Assembly: GCA_005880075.1 (NCBI GenBank)
Contig: VBJT01000217.1
Coordinates: 1 to 5,205 of the forward strand
Reading direction: 5' to 3'
DNA from: Chloroflexota bacterium
GTDB lineage: Bacteria > Chloroflexota > Dehalococcoidia > SM23-28-2 > RBG-16-64-32
DNA length: 5,205 nucleotides
Shown here: positions 4,764 to 5,205 of the stretch, in pieces
Layout: every line of letters starts with the position of its first letter
Position numbering within the stretch: the stretch's first letter is position 1
Program-made: the position numbers and the translations under genes
Notes under the pieces: generated by a model
Database searches by the model: none
Told to the model about the DNA's origin: nothing
The model's input: only the letters and a program-made list of their open reading frames with translations

Positions 4764-5205
4764 ATGACAATCGAAGTAAGCGAAGTCGGAGCCAAGGGCA
4801 CAGCCGCCCGCGAAGCATCCCGTTCGCTTGCCCGCCTCTCGACCTCTATCAAGGACCGGGCCCTGCTCGCCCTTGCCCGCGATCTCCTCGAGCACGAGTC
4901 TTACATCCTGAGCGCGAACCGGGAGGACATCGAAGCCGGGCGGGCCGCTGGACTAAGCAACGCGGTCATCGACCGCCTCTTCCTGAGCCACGAGCGCCTC
5001 GAAGCAATCGCCGACGACGTCCGAAAGGTCTCGCTCCTTCCCGACCCCGTCGGCGAGATGATCGACATGCGCACGCTCCCGAACGGTCTGCGCGTCGGCC
5101 GCCGCCGCGTCCCCCTCGGCGTGATCGCCGCCATTTTCGAGAGCAGGCCGAATGTCACCGTCGACATCGCTTCACTCTGCCTGAAGTCCGGCAACGCCTG
5201 CATCC
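4764..5205 (+). CDS. proA: Gamma-glutamyl phosphate reductase, N-terminal part (cut by window end)
   Basis: ProA reduces gamma-glutamyl phosphate with NADPH to glutamate-5-semialdehyde, the second step of proline synthesis, in the cytoplasm. The first 147 residues of a protein usually about 415-420 long are present. They show the aldehyde-dehydrogenase-like pattern of the family: VGAKGTAAREASRSLARLST, ILSANREDIEAGRAAGLSNA, VIDRLFLSHERLEAIADDVR, LPDPVGE, then the diagnostic LRVGRRRVPLGVIAAIFESR followed by PNVTVDIASLCLKSGNACI, which closely matches the E. coli sequence VPLGVIGVIYEARPNVTVD and onward. The catalytic Cys lies beyond the window. The ATG at 4764 fits the family's N-terminus, but only a weak GGGG (4752-4755) precedes it. 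No stop or frameshift is seen, unlike proB upstream. It is the last gene of the rightward string visible here. Confidence 0.95.
   Translation, partial: MTIEVSEVGAKGTAAREASRSLARLSTSIKDRALLALARDLLEHESYILSANREDIEAGRAAGLSNAVIDRLFLSHERLEAIADDVRKVSLLPDPVGEMIDMRTLPNGLRVGRRRVPLGVIAAIFESRPNVTVDIASLCLKSGNACI

Overview
This is a high-G+C bacterial chromosomal window. The layout is compact and mostly on the plus strand, with ATGA/GTGA stop-start overlaps, GTG starts and a bS22-type mini-protein. Together these suggest a free-living Chloroflexota (Dehalococcoidia-like) or actinobacterium-like lineage; this is an impression, not a phylogenetic result. I see no tRNA, rRNA, CRISPR array, transposase or phage gene.

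Left part (1-830). The window opens inside the 3' end of an unidentified gene that stops at 202 with an Asp-rich tail. A textbook promoter (TTGACG-N18-TATACT, 227-256) overlaps an imperfect dyad and drives a Cys-free MerR-family regulator (309-779), which ends at an intrinsic hairpin terminator (804-826).

Middle part (831-1460). From 831 to 1021 I see no gene. A minus-strand gene (1022-1369) encodes a small exported protein with one C-terminal membrane segment. The 91-base divergent region 1370-1460 holds a perfect TATAAT for the rightward operon and, on the other strand, a strong Shine-Dalgarno followed by a 13-codon ORF.

Right part (1461-5205). This is a rightward gene string: proB (glutamate 5-kinase, broken), a retropepsin-like aspartic protease, a thiolase-fold protein without the catalytic cysteine, its Zn-ribbon/OB-fold (DUF35) partner, a 31-residue bS22/AURKAIP1-COX24-type ribosomal protein, and the first 147 codons of proA. 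ProB and ProA catalyse the first two steps of proline synthesis. Between them sit a protease-like gene and a thiolase/DUF35 pair of the kind that forms acyl-CoA-handling complexes. proB has lost about 70 nt in the middle, which removes the LTD-GLY segment of the kinase and shifts the frame; both halves are otherwise well conserved, so the lesion is either recent or an assembly error.

The points most worth a second look are the proB lesion, the thiolase/DUF35 pair with a re-made active site, and a heptad-built 58-nt hairpin directly upstream of the bS22 gene.
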